From NCBI RefSeq assembly GCF_034421375.1, contig NZ_CP139779.1, positions 1,240,001 to 1,304,000 on the forward strand: a DNA stretch of 64,000 nt. The letters are read 5' to 3'. Positions 17,101 through 25,127 of the stretch are shown here, one piece after another. The notes beneath the pieces are model-generated. The model made no database searches and was not told the DNA's origin. It was given only the letters and a program-made list of their open reading frames with translations. The position numbers and the translations under genes are program-made. The DNA comes from Microbacterium invictum (GTDB lineage: Bacteria; Actinomycetota; Actinomycetes; Actinomycetales; Microbacteriaceae). The number at the start of each line of letters is the position of its first letter. The first letter of the stretch is position 1.

Positions 17101-18167
17101 GGCTCCGGCTCCTCGGTGCCGAGGTCGGCAAGGACGTCGAGGCGTCGACCGTCCTCCTCCTGCCGTCGATGACCCGGATCGAGGACGGCGCGTTCCTCGC
17201 CGACGACACGATGGTGGCCTCCTACGAGCTGCGGCGCGGCTGGGTGCGGATCGGCGCGGTGCGCATCGGCAAACGCGCGTTCCTCGGGAACTCCGGCATG
17301 GCCGCGCCCGGTCATCGGGTGCCGCGGGACGGCCTCGTCGCCGTGCTCTCGGCCGCGCCGCGCAAGGCCAAGGCCGGATCGTCGTGGCTCGGCTCGCCCG
17401 CCGTGCGGCTGCGCCGGGTCACCGCCGGCGGCGACGACGAGCGGACCTACCACCCGCCGACGCGACTCCGCGTGGCGCGGACCCTGTGGGAACTGTGCCG
17501 GATCGTTCCGGTCATCCTCACCTGCGGCATCGGACTCGGGGTCCTCTTCGCCCTCGCGGCGCTCTGGGAGGCAGCCGGACCGGTCGCCGCCCTCCTGCTC
17601 TCGGGCGCGGTGCTGCTCGTCGCCGGGGCCGTCGCGGCGCTCTTGAGCACCGCCGCGAAGTGGCTCATCGTCGGGCCCATCCGCGCCGGCGAGTCGCCGC
17701 TGTGGTCGAGCTTCGTCTGGCGCACCGAGGTGTCGGACACCTTCACCGAGATGGTCGCCGCGCCCTGGTTCGCCCGGGCGGCCGCCGGAACGCCCGCACT
17801 CGCGGTGTGGCTGCGCACCCTGGGCGCCCGCATCGGCCGGGGCGTCTGGTGCGACAGCTACTGGCTGCCCGAGCCCGACCTCGTCACCCTGGGCGACGGC
17901 AGCACCGTCAATCGCGGGTGCGTCGTGCAGACCCACCTGTTCCATGATCGAATCATGAGTATGGACACCGTCACCCTCGAACCCGGGGCCACGCTCGGGC
18001 CGCACAGCGTCATCCTGCCCGGCGCGGTCATCGGCTCGCACGCCACCGTGGGCCCGGCATCGCTGGTGATGCGCGGCGAAGCGGTGCCCGTCGGCTCGCG
18101 CTGGAGCGGCAACCCGATCGGCCCCTGGCGTGCGGTGAAGATCCGCGCCTACCAGTCGACCTCGTGA
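14199..18167 (+). CDS. Pls/PosA-family membrane non-ribosomal peptide synthetase
   Basis: The 1322-residue single-module enzyme has an adenylation domain (about residues 25-530) with A3 IIFTSGSTGVPKG near 184, A5 NTYGPTEATV near 320, A7 YRSGDLVRY, A8 GRADDQVKVGGRRIELGEVE near 420 and A10 RTSGKVDRA. A carrier domain follows with LGGGSL near residue 562, whose Ser takes phosphopantetheine. There is no condensation or thioesterase domain. The C-terminal 700 residues alternate TM segments with three left-handed beta-helix hexapeptide stretches (about 740-825, 975-1080 and 1195-1310). This is the layout of epsilon-poly-L-lysine synthetase and PosA. The monomer activated is not known. The downstream PPTase could activate it. 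Confidence 0.88.
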   Translation: MPEPEPDPQPPLAGAGGDQSPLDRAAAAAPPRTLWDIIRETASRHPEASALDDGSTALSYRETVRAASRLALRLRGEAVTTGDRIGVRIASGSKDLYVAILGILAAGAAYVPVDADDPDERARLVFGEARVAGILTDGLVFVAGEGRASVPTPPDARDGAVPTDTAALAALAPPTPDDDAWIIFTSGSTGVPKGVAVTHRSAAAFVDAEARLFLQDAPLGAEDRVLAGLSVAFDASCEEMWLAWRHGACLVPAPRAVVRSGEDLAPWLIRQGITVVSTVPTLAAMWPQDALESVRLLIFGGEACPPELAARLSVEGREVWNTYGPTEATVVACAAPLGGDGPVRIGLPLDGWALAVVDADGRRVEPGETGELIIGGVGLARYLDPAKDAEKYAPFPPLGWERAYRSGDLVRYDPAGLVFVGRADDQVKVGGRRIELGEVEAALQDIPGVAAAAAAVRTSDAGVPLLVGYLVAPADLDRSAARAFLAERLPAALVPLLAVVDDLPVRTSGKVDRAALPWPLPGVEIDVGDLSPDEVWLAGQWQAVLGMPVADREADFFDLGGGSLAAAQLVSRLRARVPEFSVADIYDVPRLGAMAKALGAVAEDARTDFHRPVPTPRRAQWAQTLLAAPLFVLSGIRWLLYLLAASALLRLVPGFEALPSAPWPMIVVGLLIFATPLGRMAIAAAAARLLLAGVRPGDYPRGGSVHLRLWLAEQIADQIDAVGLAGAPWVVYYARALGAKVGRGVDLHTLPPITGMLEVGDGAAIEPEVDLTGTWIDGDVVRIGRVRIGANATVGARSTLAPGTRIGQRAEIAPGSAVFGRVKADQSWAGSPAVRVGEVAAGWPVDRAPAPTRWLWAYAAASVLLALLPIAAFSLGGLVVAAGIRGADDLGAAFLGALALLVPGVLVAGIAFAGAVVVTVRLLSLGLKEGTFPVRSANGWRAWTIERLLDSARTILFPLYSSLFTPVWLRLLGAEVGKDVEASTVLLLPSMTRIEDGAFLADDTMVASYELRRGWVRIGAVRIGKRAFLGNSGMAAPGHRVPRDGLVAVLSAAPRKAKAGSSWLGSPAVRLRRVTAGGDDERTYHPPTRLRVARTLWELCRIVPVILTCGIGLGVLFALAALWEAAGPVAALLLSGAVLLVAGAVAALLSTAAKWLIVGPIRAGESPLWSSFVWRTEVSDTFTEMVAAPWFARAAAGTPALAVWLRTLGARIGRGVWCDSYWLPEPDLVTLGDGSTVNRGCVVQTHLFHDRIMSMDTVTLEPGATLGPHSVILPGAVIGSHATVGPASLVMRGEAVPVGSRWSGNPIGPWRAVKIRAYQSTS

Positions 18168-18180
18168 CCGTCTGGCGTTC

Positions 18181-19467
18181 GTGACACCCGTTTCGGCCTA
18201 CACCCCCGACAGCGGTGATCCCACCTTCGACGTCGAGTCGTACGACCTCGACCTGACGTACCGTGTGCGCACCAACCGCCTCGACGGGCGGGCGGTGCTG
18301 AACGCCGTGGCCGCGCTCCCCACCCGCCAGGTGCGTCTGGACCTCGTCGGGCTCCGTGCCGGAGCGGTACGCGTCGACGGCGACCCGGTCTCGTTCCGCC
18401 AGGACGCGCGCTCGCTGCGACTCACCCTTCCCGTGCCGCTCGAGCCGGGGGAGCGATTCTCGATCGATGTCGCCTATGCCGGCGCGCCACGGCCGCGACG
18501 GACGCGCTGGGGGACGCTCGGCTGGGAGGAACTGCACGACGGAGCCCTCGTGGCGGCCCAGCCCATCGGTGCGCCGACGTGGTTCCCCTGCAACGACCGC
18601 CCCGACGACCGCGCGACCTACCGGATCACCCTCGCCACCGATGCGCCCTACCAGCCGCTCGCCACCGGCGTCGCCGTCGACTCCCGCCGCCGCGGCAGAC
18701 TCGAGCAGCGCACGTTCGAGCTGCGCGTGCCGACGGCGACCTACCTCGTCGCCGCGCACGTCGGACGCTTCGCGACCACCGAGGTGGCGGTCCCCGGAGT
18801 GATCGCCGAGCTCGTCCATCCGCCGGAGCTGGCGGAACCCGCCGCGCGGGCGTTCGCGATGCTTCCGCGCATGATCGCGGTGTTCGAGGACGTGTTCGGT
18901 CCGTATCCGCAGGAGCGCTGCACGATGGTCGTCACCGCCGACCCCCTCGAGATCCCGCTCGAGGCGCAGGGTATGGCGCTCTTCGGCGTCAATCACCTCG
19001 ACCCCGTCTACGAGCGGCTCATCGCGCACGAACTGGCCCACCAGTGGGTGGGCAACAGCGTCGGCCTCCGGGACTGGCGCGACATCTGGCTGAACGAGGG
19101 CTTCGCCTGCTACGCCGAGTGGCTGTGGTCGGAGCGCTCGGGGGGACCCACGGCGCACTCCCTCGCCGCCCTGCACCGCGAACGGGTGCGGGCGGAGCCC
19201 GCCGACCTCATCCTGTCGGATCCGGGGGCGGCGGCGATGTTCGACGATCGCGTGTACAAGCGCGGAGCGCTCACCCTGCACGCCCTGCGCCTCGCCGCGG
19301 GCGACGAGGCGTTCTTCGCCTTCCTGAGGCGATGGACCACGACGCACCGCCATCAGCTGGTCGGTACCGCCGACTTCCGTCTCGCCGTCGCCGAGTCCTT
19401 CGGCACGGCGGGGGAGGAGCTCCTTCACCGCTGGATCGATGCCGCCGCGCTCCCGCCGCTTCGCTGA
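18181..19467 (+). CDS. M1-family zinc aminopeptidase, short form
   Basis: The 428-residue protein carries the gluzincin motif: AHELAHQWVGN near residue 283, then WLNEGFACYAEWLW, giving HExxH and the third ligand Glu 18 residues on. The N-terminal beta domain is present (LDLTYRVRTN, GAPTWFPCNDRPDDRATYR), and the exopeptidase-type GMALFG stands in place of GAMEN. It lacks the C-terminal helical domain of full-length PepN, as in other actinobacterial short M1 proteins. It begins 13 bases after the NRPS-like gene, so it is probably co-transcribed. It might trim or degrade the peptide product, which is inference. Confidence 0.85.
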   Translation: MTPVSAYTPDSGDPTFDVESYDLDLTYRVRTNRLDGRAVLNAVAALPTRQVRLDLVGLRAGAVRVDGDPVSFRQDARSLRLTLPVPLEPGERFSIDVAYAGAPRPRRTRWGTLGWEELHDGALVAAQPIGAPTWFPCNDRPDDRATYRITLATDAPYQPLATGVAVDSRRRGRLEQRTFELRVPTATYLVAAHVGRFATTEVAVPGVIAELVHPPELAEPAARAFAMLPRMIAVFEDVFGPYPQERCTMVVTADPLEIPLEAQGMALFGVNHLDPVYERLIAHELAHQWVGNSVGLRDWRDIWLNEGFACYAEWLWSERSGGPTAHSLAALHRERVRAEPADLILSDPGAAAMFDDRVYKRGALTLHALRLAAGDEAFFAFLRRWTTTHRHQLVGTADFRLAVAESFGTAGEELLHRWIDAAALPPLR

Positions 19468-20009
19468 CGCAGGATGGCCGCGCTGACGACGAGCTCGGGC
19501 GCCGCAACGTCCCATCCCTCGGCCGGCTGCGCGCGGCCGGGCACGATCGCGGACCACGAACCGCCCCGCCCCTCGCGCACGACGACCTCGGCGGGATCGA
19601 CCGCGAGCCCCCGCCCGTCGGCCTTCAGCGCCGCTTCGATCCGAGTCCATCCGCGCAGGGTGCCGGGCAGACCCGGCCCGGGTACCCCCTCCCATCCCGC
19701 GGCGTCGCGTCGGGGATCGGTGCGGGCTTCGGCGTCGATTCCGAACCCGAGGATCCCCGCCGCGGGAACGACGGCGGCGATCGCGATCGCTCCGGCGTAG
19801 GCCACCGATCCGCGCAGTCGGGTGCCCTCGAGGACGACGGGGCCGTGCGGCCCCCCGCAGCGCGGACAGGGATTGCGCAGACGGAGGCCGGCGGGGTGTC
19901 CCGCGAGCTGCGCGAGCAGCGACCAGGCGACCTCTCGCCGAGCGACCCCCTCGGGCACCTCGGCCCAGTCCAGGGTGAATCCGGGGGGATGCCGCGGGGG
20001 CTCGCTCAT
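19425..20009 (-). CDS. 4'-phosphopantetheinyl transferase superfamily protein (Sfp-type)
   Basis: This 194-residue protein carries the PPTase core: GFGIDAEARTDPRR with the Mg-binding Asp, and GWTRIEAALKADGRGL, the W-x-x-x-EA-x-x-K motif of Sfp/Gsp enzymes. An N-terminal CPRCGGPHGP segment matches the substrate-binding P1 region. It would convert apo carrier domains to holo form using CoA, and the carrier domain of the nearby NRPS-like protein is the obvious target. The gene is convergent with the M1 peptidase, and their coding ends overlap by 43 bases. Confidence 0.82.
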   Translation of the reverse strand: MSEPPRHPPGFTLDWAEVPEGVARREVAWSLLAQLAGHPAGLRLRNPCPRCGGPHGPVVLEGTRLRGSVAYAGAIAIAAVVPAAGILGFGIDAEARTDPRRDAAGWEGVPGPGLPGTLRGWTRIEAALKADGRGLAVDPAEVVVREGRGGSWSAIVPGRAQPAEGWDVAAPELVVSAAILRQRSGGSAAASIQR

Positions 20010-20052
20010 TGTGCCGCGCTCACGGTGCCGCGCCCGCGGTCATCGCGCGCTG

Positions 20053-20988
20053 TCACAGCGCGGGCGTGAAGGTCTCGATCGCCAGGACACCGGAGCCCGG
20101 TGCGTCGGCCGAGACATGGAGGACGGAGTATCCGGCCGGCTCGAGCGGGGGCGCCTTCGCCAGCATCCCGGGGAGCGTGCCGGTGGCGAGCACCACTTCG
20201 CTCAGAATCGTGGGGAGCACCGGGCGGTGGCTGACGAGCACGACCGGTCTGCGGCTGCGCACCCGCTCGCCGATGACCCGGCGCACGTCCGCGGAACCGT
20301 CGTCCCACGCTTCCTCACTGATGTTCCGGCAGAACTCCACCTTGCGCCCGGCCGCGGCGGCGAAGGGGGCGACGGTCTTGACGCAGCGGACCGCGGGGCT
20401 CGAGAGCACCTGTTGCACACCGAACGCCTGCAGCTGGCCGACGAGGGCCGAAGCCTGGCGCTTGCCGCGGACCGTGAGAGGGCGATCACCGTCCTTCCCG
20501 TCCCAGTCCTCGCGCCCGAGGGCTTTGCCGTGGCGGAGCACCACGACCGGGAACGTGCGGGGCGGATCCCCCTCTCGGAGGGCCAGGAACCGCTCCAGGA
20601 TGTCGATGTCGACCGGGTAGCTGAGGAGCTTCAGGGCCTTCTTCGGCGACCGCCATTCGAGGGCGGCGATCTCGCGGTTGGGAACGAAGGACGAGGCGCG
20701 GATGGCGGTCTCGGTCGCCTCCGCGGCCCAGTAGTGCACGACCTTCTCGCGCTTGCTGGGCAGGTGGTACCGGGACACCCCGACGGGGGCGCCGAGGCTC
20801 ACCTTGATGCCCGTCTCCTCGTGGATCTCGCGCGCAGCCGTCTCGGCGAGGCTCTCGCCCGGATCGACCTTGCCCTTGGGGAGCGTGATGTCGCGGTACT
20901 TCGTGCGGTGGATGAGGAGGATCCGCAGCTTCCCCTCCACCACGCGCCACACGACGCCGCCCGCGGCGTAGACCGTGTCGGCCGTCAT
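20053..20988 (-). CDS. Nudix hydrolase fused to histidine phosphatase (MutT1-like)
   Basis: The 311-residue protein has two domains. The N-terminal Nudix domain has [20 protein letters not shown] and the end of its box (TGIKV) around residues 40-64. The C-terminal domain is of the phosphoglycerate-mutase/SixA type, with VVLRHGKA near residue 155 and [10 protein letters not shown]. This is the arrangement of mycobacterial MutT1, which removes 8-oxo-dGTP and diadenosine polyphosphates. Its ATG (20988) overlaps the ppk stop as ATGA, so it is translationally coupled to ppk. Confidence 0.88.
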   Translation of the reverse strand: MTADTVYAAGGVVWRVVEGKLRILLIHRTKYRDITLPKGKVDPGESLAETAAREIHEETGIKVSLGAPVGVSRYHLPSKREKVVHYWAAEATETAIRASSFVPNREIAALEWRSPKKALKLLSYPVDIDILERFLALREGDPPRTFPVVVLRHGKALGREDWDGKDGDRPLTVRGKRQASALVGQLQAFGVQQVLSSPAVRCVKTVAPFAAAAGRKVEFCRNISEEAWDDGSADVRRVIGERVRSRRPVVLVSHRPVLPTILSEVVLATGTLPGMLAKAPPLEPAGYSVLHVSADAPGSGVLAIETFTPAL

Positions 20989-23156
20989 CGCACCGCCCGT
21001 GCGCGCCGGCGGCGCTGCACGTTCGTCATCGTGCGATCCTGCAGGTCGACGAGGGCCTTGCCGTCCTCGCTCCGGCTGTGGCGGGTCCACTCGCCCTCGG
21101 GCCCGAGCCACCACGAGCTCGTGGCGTCGTTCATCGCGAGGTCGAACAGGTCCGAGAGCTCTTTCAGATGCTGCTCGGCGGTGACCCGCACCAGCGCCTC
21201 GACGCGACGGTCGAGATTCCGGTGCATCATGTCGGCGCTGCCGATGTAGACCTGCGGGTCGCCGTCGTGCGCGAACGAGAAGATCCGCGAGTGCTCGAGA
21301 TACCGACCCAGGATGCTGCGGACGGTGATGTTCTCACTCATCCCGGGCACCCCGGGCTTGAGGGAGCAGATGCCACGCACCCAGATCTCCACCGGCACCC
21401 CGGCCTGGCTCGCCCGGTACAGCGCATCGATGATCTGCTCGTCGACCATGGAGTTGACCTTGATCCGGATGCGCGCGGGCTTTCCCGCCAGGGCGTTCCG
21501 GCGCTCGCGATCGATCAGACGCAGCAGGCCCTTGCGCAGGTGCAGGGGGGCGACGAGGAGGCGTTTGAACTTCTTCTCGATCGCGTAGCCCGACAGCTCG
21601 TTGAACAGGCGCGTGAGATCGCGCCCCACCTGGTCGTTGGCGGTGAACAGCCCGAAGTCCTCGTAGATGCGGCTGGTCTTGGGGTTGTAGTTCCCGGTTC
21701 CGACATGGCTGTACGAGCGCAGGACACCGTCCTCCTCGCGGATGACGTGCGCGAGCTTGCAGTGGGTCTTCAGCCCCACGAGGCCGTAGACGACGTGGAC
21801 CCCGGCCTTCTCGAGCTTGCGGGCCCAGACGATGTTCGCCGCCTCGTCGAACCGCGCCTTCACCTCGACCAGCGCGAGCACCTGCTTGCCGGCCTCGGCG
21901 GCGTCGATGAGAGCCTGCACGATCGGGCTGTCGCCCGAGGTGCGGTAGAGCGTCTGCTTGATGGCGAGGACGTGCGGGTCCTTCGCCGCCTGCTCGAGGA
22001 AGGCCTGCACGCTCGTCGCGAACGATTCGTACGGGTGGTGGACCAGCACGTCGGCCTTGCGGATCGCGGTGAAGATATCGGCGCGCTCGTTGTTGTCGCC
22101 CGGCTGGAACGCCACCGCGGTGGTCGGCAGGTGCGGCTTGTAGCGCAGATCCGGGCGGTCGAGGCGGGACAGATCGAACAGGCCGCGCAGATCCAGCGGC
22201 CCGGGGAGGCGATAGACCTCCTGCGCCGTGATGTCGAGCTCGCTGAGGAGGAGCTCCAACGTCAGGTCGTCCATGTCCTCGGTGACTTCGAGGCGGATCG
22301 GCGGGCCGAACCGGCGGCGCAGGAGCTCGGCTTCGAGGGCCTGGATGAGGTTCTCGGTCTCATCCTCCTCGATCGTCATGTCCTCGTTGCGGGTCAGGCG
22401 GAAGGCGTGATGGTCGAGGATCTCCATGCCGGGGAAGAGATCGTCGAGGTTGTGGGCGATGAGGTCTTCCAGCGGCAGATAGCGCACACGCTCGCCGTCA
22501 CGGCCCACCTCGACGAACCGCGGGAGCATCGGGGGGACCTTCAAGCGCGCGAACTCCTGACGCCCCGTGCGGGCGTTTCGGATCCGGATCGCGAGGTTCA
22601 ACGACAGGCCAGAGATGTAGGGGAAGGGGTGCGCGGGGTCGACCGCGAGCGGCATGAGGACCGGGAAGACCTGCGCCTGGAAGTAGTCGTAGAGCGCGGT
22701 GCGCTCGTCGTCGGCCAGATCGTCGTAGGAGAGGATCTCGATCCCCTTCGCCGCGAGCTCGGGACGCACCAGGGTCGTCCAGGCGTCAGCGTGCCGGAGC
22801 TGCAGCGCGTGCGCCGCCGAGGAGATGTCGGCCAGCACCTCCTGCGGGGCACGGCCGACATTGGTGGGGACGGCCAGACCGGTGAGGATGCGGCGCTTGA
22901 GCCCGGCGACGCGCACCATGAAGAACTCGTCGAGATTGCTGGCGAAGATGGCCAGGAAGTTCGCCCGCTCCAGAGCGGGGAGCGAAGGGTCTTCGGCGAG
23001 CTCGAGGACCCGCTGGTTGAACGCCAGCCAGCTCAGCTCGCGGTCGAGGTACCGATCGTCGGGGAGCTCGGAGTCGAACGCCTCGGGAACGTCGAAGTCG
23101 TCGTCATCCGCGTCGCCCAGGCCCGCGTCGAGCACGTCGTGTTCGATCATCCCCAC
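20985..23156 (-). CDS. ppk: Polyphosphate kinase 1
   Basis: The 723-residue enzyme makes polyphosphate from [22 protein letters not shown] is the classic N-terminal block. The phospho-accepting His is in [19 protein letters not shown], and the second conserved block is [18 protein letters not shown] near residue 600. The length is normal. The GTG at 23156 and the ATG at 23150 are both possible starts; they differ by two residues. It precedes the MutT1-like gene with a 4-base overlap. A degenerate PHO-box-like pair lies at 23172-23189. Confidence 0.95.
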   Translation of the reverse strand: MGMIEHDVLDAGLGDADDDDFDVPEAFDSELPDDRYLDRELSWLAFNQRVLELAEDPSLPALERANFLAIFASNLDEFFMVRVAGLKRRILTGLAVPTNVGRAPQEVLADISSAAHALQLRHADAWTTLVRPELAAKGIEILSYDDLADDERTALYDYFQAQVFPVLMPLAVDPAHPFPYISGLSLNLAIRIRNARTGRQEFARLKVPPMLPRFVEVGRDGERVRYLPLEDLIAHNLDDLFPGMEILDHHAFRLTRNEDMTIEEDETENLIQALEAELLRRRFGPPIRLEVTEDMDDLTLELLLSELDITAQEVYRLPGPLDLRGLFDLSRLDRPDLRYKPHLPTTAVAFQPGDNNERADIFTAIRKADVLVHHPYESFATSVQAFLEQAAKDPHVLAIKQTLYRTSGDSPIVQALIDAAEAGKQVLALVEVKARFDEAANIVWARKLEKAGVHVVYGLVGLKTHCKLAHVIREEDGVLRSYSHVGTGNYNPKTSRIYEDFGLFTANDQVGRDLTRLFNELSGYAIEKKFKRLLVAPLHLRKGLLRLIDRERRNALAGKPARIRIKVNSMVDEQIIDALYRASQAGVPVEIWVRGICSLKPGVPGMSENITVRSILGRYLEHSRIFSFAHDGDPQVYIGSADMMHRNLDRRVEALVRVTAEQHLKELSDLFDLAMNDATSSWWLGPEGEWTRHSRSEDGKALVDLQDRTMTNVQRRRRARAVR

Positions 23157-23210
23157 ATCATTGCAGGGAGAGGTGTCGCATGCGTGAACAGCGTGGACGC
23201 GACGGAGGGA

Positions 23211-23927
23211 TCAGGCGTCGGTGCGCTCTCGGTTGGCCGCGCGATCACGGGGTGCGGGGATCTGATCGTCCTCGTAGACGTTGAACCGGTATCCGACGTT
23301 GCGCACCGTGCCGATGAGCTGCTCGAGGTCGCCGAGCTTCGCGCGGAGACGCCGCACGTGCACGTCGACGGTGCGGGTGCCGCCGAAGTAGTCGTAGCCC
23401 CAGACTTCGCTGAGCAGCTGTTCGCGGGTGAACACGCGGGAGGGGTGTGTGGCGAAGAAGTGCAGGAGCTGGAACTCCTTGTAGGTGAGGTCGAGCGGCT
23501 TGCCGTGCACCTTGGCCGAGTAGGACGATTCGTCGATGCTGATCCCGGACGTCTGGATGCGAGTGGAGACCTGCTCCTTCGACACCCGGCCGATCACCAG
23601 TCGGACGCGGGCGTCCACCTCGGCGGGGCCGGCGGTCACCAGGATGACGTCGTCGACGCCCCAGTCGGTCGAGACGGCCGTCAGCCCGCCCTCGGTGACG
23701 ACGAGGATGAGGGGCGCGTCCAGTCCCGTCGTGTTGAGGATCTTGCAGAGCGACTTCGCGCCGACGAGGTCGACGCGCGCATCGACGAAGATGACGTCGG
23801 CGGCGGGGGCGTTGACCAGCTGCGCCGGCTCGGCGGGAATGAGACGCACGCGGTGGCTGAGCAGCTCGAGGGCAGGCAAGACAGGGCCTGCTCCCTGCGT
23901 GGAGCTCAACACCAGAAGCTGTGCCAC
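23211..23927 (-). CDS. glnR: GlnR-like OmpR-family response regulator
   Basis: The 238-residue protein has an atypical receiver domain ([10 protein letters not shown] with a conserved Asp, but a divergent acidic pocket at the N-terminus) and a winged-helix domain with [33 protein letters not shown] and [11 protein letters not shown]. The N-terminal pattern [15 protein letters not shown] and the receiver as a whole match what I recall of actinobacterial GlnR, the orphan regulator of nitrogen assimilation, which also has an incomplete phosphorylation pocket. No kinase gene is adjacent. GTG 23927 is the start. Confidence 0.8.
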   Translation of the reverse strand: MAQLLVLSSTQGAGPVLPALELLSHRVRLIPAEPAQLVNAPAADVIFVDARVDLVGAKSLCKILNTTGLDAPLILVVTEGGLTAVSTDWGVDDVILVTAGPAEVDARVRLVIGRVSKEQVSTRIQTSGISIDESSYSAKVHGKPLDLTYKEFQLLHFFATHPSRVFTREQLLSEVWGYDYFGGTRTVDVHVRRLRAKLGDLEQLIGTVRNVGYRFNVYEDDQIPAPRDRAANRERTDA

Positions 23928-23991
23928 TCGCTGCGACCGTCCTCCCGACGCCGTGGGGCGTCGTGCACTTTGACTTCACGTCGTAAAGGCC

Positions 23992-23997
23992 AGTGTA
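23992..23997 (-). promoter_or_regulatory. Possible -10 hexamer TACACT for the glnR-like gene
   Basis: TACACT on the minus strand lies about 65 bases upstream of the GTG. No clear -35 is seen. The leader between contains a GACGCC/GGCGTC hairpin. Confidence 0.3.
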
Positions 23998-24072
23998 GAG
24001 CGTGGCAGGAAGAGCGCCGACGCCCCGGCGCGCGGGGCTGACCTCGCGCTCCTCGTAGGTCACAATGAAGGC

Positions 24073-24363
24073 ATGTCCGAGATCGAGCTCGTTCCCCGCC
24101 GCACCATCGGCGGCATCATCGCGGTGTGGGTGCTCGCGGCGATCGCGGGCACCGTGGTCGGACTCTTCGTTCCCGCCGAGTGGCGCGCCGCCTGGCTGAC
24201 GGTCAGCCTCGGCGCCTGCCTGATCGTCGCGTTCGCCGTGCAGCTCTGGTACGGCCGGTCCCAGGGCTTCACCGAGCGCGTGGCAGCGAGCGTCCTCGGT
24301 GCCCTCCTCGTCCTCGGGGTGCTGAGCATGGGGTTCGCGCTGGCCGCGGTCGTGACGGGATAG
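24073..24363 (+). CDS. Small three-TM membrane protein, unknown function
   Basis: The 96-residue protein has three hydrophobic segments (about residues 13-33, 40-60 and 72-95) joined by short loops and starts with the acidic-basic SEIELVPRRT. It lacks a recognisable domain. A CACAAT hexamer 6 bases before the ATG could be a leaderless -10. It is followed 30 bases later by a second, still smaller membrane gene, with which it might form a pair. Confidence 0.7.
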   Translation: MSEIELVPRRTIGGIIAVWVLAAIAGTVVGLFVPAEWRAAWLTVSLGACLIVAFAVQLWYGRSQGFTERVAASVLGALLVLGVLSMGFALAAVVTG

Positions 24364-24380
24364 GCCTCGGCGGGCGGCGC

Positions 24381-24386
24381 TAGACT
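24381..24386 (+). promoter_or_regulatory. -10 hexamer TAGACT, leaderless promoter of the 37-residue gene
   Basis: TAGACT ends 7 bases before ATG 24394. Confidence 0.5.
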
Positions 24387-24393
24387 CGAAGTC

Positions 24394-24507
24394 ATGGACC
24401 TTCTTGCGCTCGAAATCTTCTACCTGGGGTTGCTGGGTCTCGCGTCGGTCGCGATCGCGGTGGTGTCGGCCGTCGTGGTGAAGAACCTCTATCGCGGTCA
24501 GCGCTGA
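24394..24507 (+). CDS. 37-residue single-pass membrane microprotein
   Basis: ATG 24394 to TGA 24505-24507 encodes a 37-residue peptide with an acidic N-terminus (MDLLALEIFYLG), one hydrophobic span and a basic tail (VVKNLYRGQR), the charge pattern of an N-out or amphipathic single-pass protein. Its own -10 hexamer (TAGACT) sits at leaderless spacing and codon use is typical of the genome. The FABP-like gene begins 10 bases later. I do not recognise a family. Confidence 0.55.
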   Translation: MDLLALEIFYLGLLGLASVAIAVVSAVVVKNLYRGQR

Positions 24508-24517
24508 CGAGCCCTTC

Positions 24518-25126
24518 GTGCTCGAGCTTCCGACCGACCTCCCCGCCGATCTCGCCCCCCTCTCGTGGCTCCTGGGCGTCTGGGAGGGTACGGGTGTCAT
24601 CGACTACGACACCCCCGGGCACCACTACGCCGGCGAGTTCCGTCATCGCGTGAGCTTCAGCCATGACGGCGGCGACCACCTGAACTACTCCGCGCGAGCG
24701 TGGCTGCTGGCCCCGGCTCCCGATCCGGCGCCGCAGGAGCTGGTGTCGGAGATGGGGTTCTGGCGCCTGTCGCGCTCCGCCACCGACGCCGATGCCGGTC
24801 CGGGCCTCCTGCCGCCGATCGCTGCCGGGCCGACCCGCACCGTCGATGACGTCGAGTCCCTGCGCACCCCCGAGGGCGACTTCGAGGTCGAGGCGGCCGT
24901 CGTTCACTCCGACGGTGTCAGCGAGCTGTATCTCGGACGGGTCCGCGGTCCGCGGATCGACCTGGCCACCGACGCCGTGGTCCGCACCGCGGGTGCGAAG
25001 CCCTACACCGCCGCCACCCGCATGTACGGGCTCGTCGACGGCCACCTGCTGTGGGCGTGGGACATCGCCGCCGTCGGCGCGCGCCTGGCGGCGCATGCCT
25101 CGGCCCGACTGGCGAAGGCGGACTGA
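24518..25126 (+). CDS. FABP-fold heme protein, nitrobindin/peroxynitrite isomerase-like
   Basis: The 202-residue protein has the family entry motif LLGVWEGTG near residue 18 (GxWxGxG) and the closing block WDIAAVGARLAAHASARL, in which the His is the expected heme ligand. Nitrobindins are ten-stranded beta barrels that bind ferric heme and isomerise peroxynitrite. The GTG start follows the microprotein by 10 bases, and the ygfZ-like gene starts 1 base after its stop, an operon pair common in actinobacteria. Confidence 0.85.
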   Translation: MLELPTDLPADLAPLSWLLGVWEGTGVIDYDTPGHHYAGEFRHRVSFSHDGGDHLNYSARAWLLAPAPDPAPQELVSEMGFWRLSRSATDADAGPGLLPPIAAGPTRTVDDVESLRTPEGDFEVEAAVVHSDGVSELYLGRVRGPRIDLATDAVVRTAGAKPYTAATRMYGLVDGHLLWAWDIAAVGARLAAHASARLAKAD

Positions 25127-25127
25127 C

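Noticed and set aside
14172..18041. A very long open frame antisense to the NRPS-like gene
   Set aside because: It has the Arg/Gly/Asp-rich composition produced by reading GC-rich codons on the wrong strand and no family motif, while the opposite strand has clear A and carrier-domain motifs.
21078..24041. A long rightward open frame opposite ppk and the glnR-like gene
   Set aside because: It runs through two genes with textbook motifs on the other strand; its own translation has no recognisable domain.
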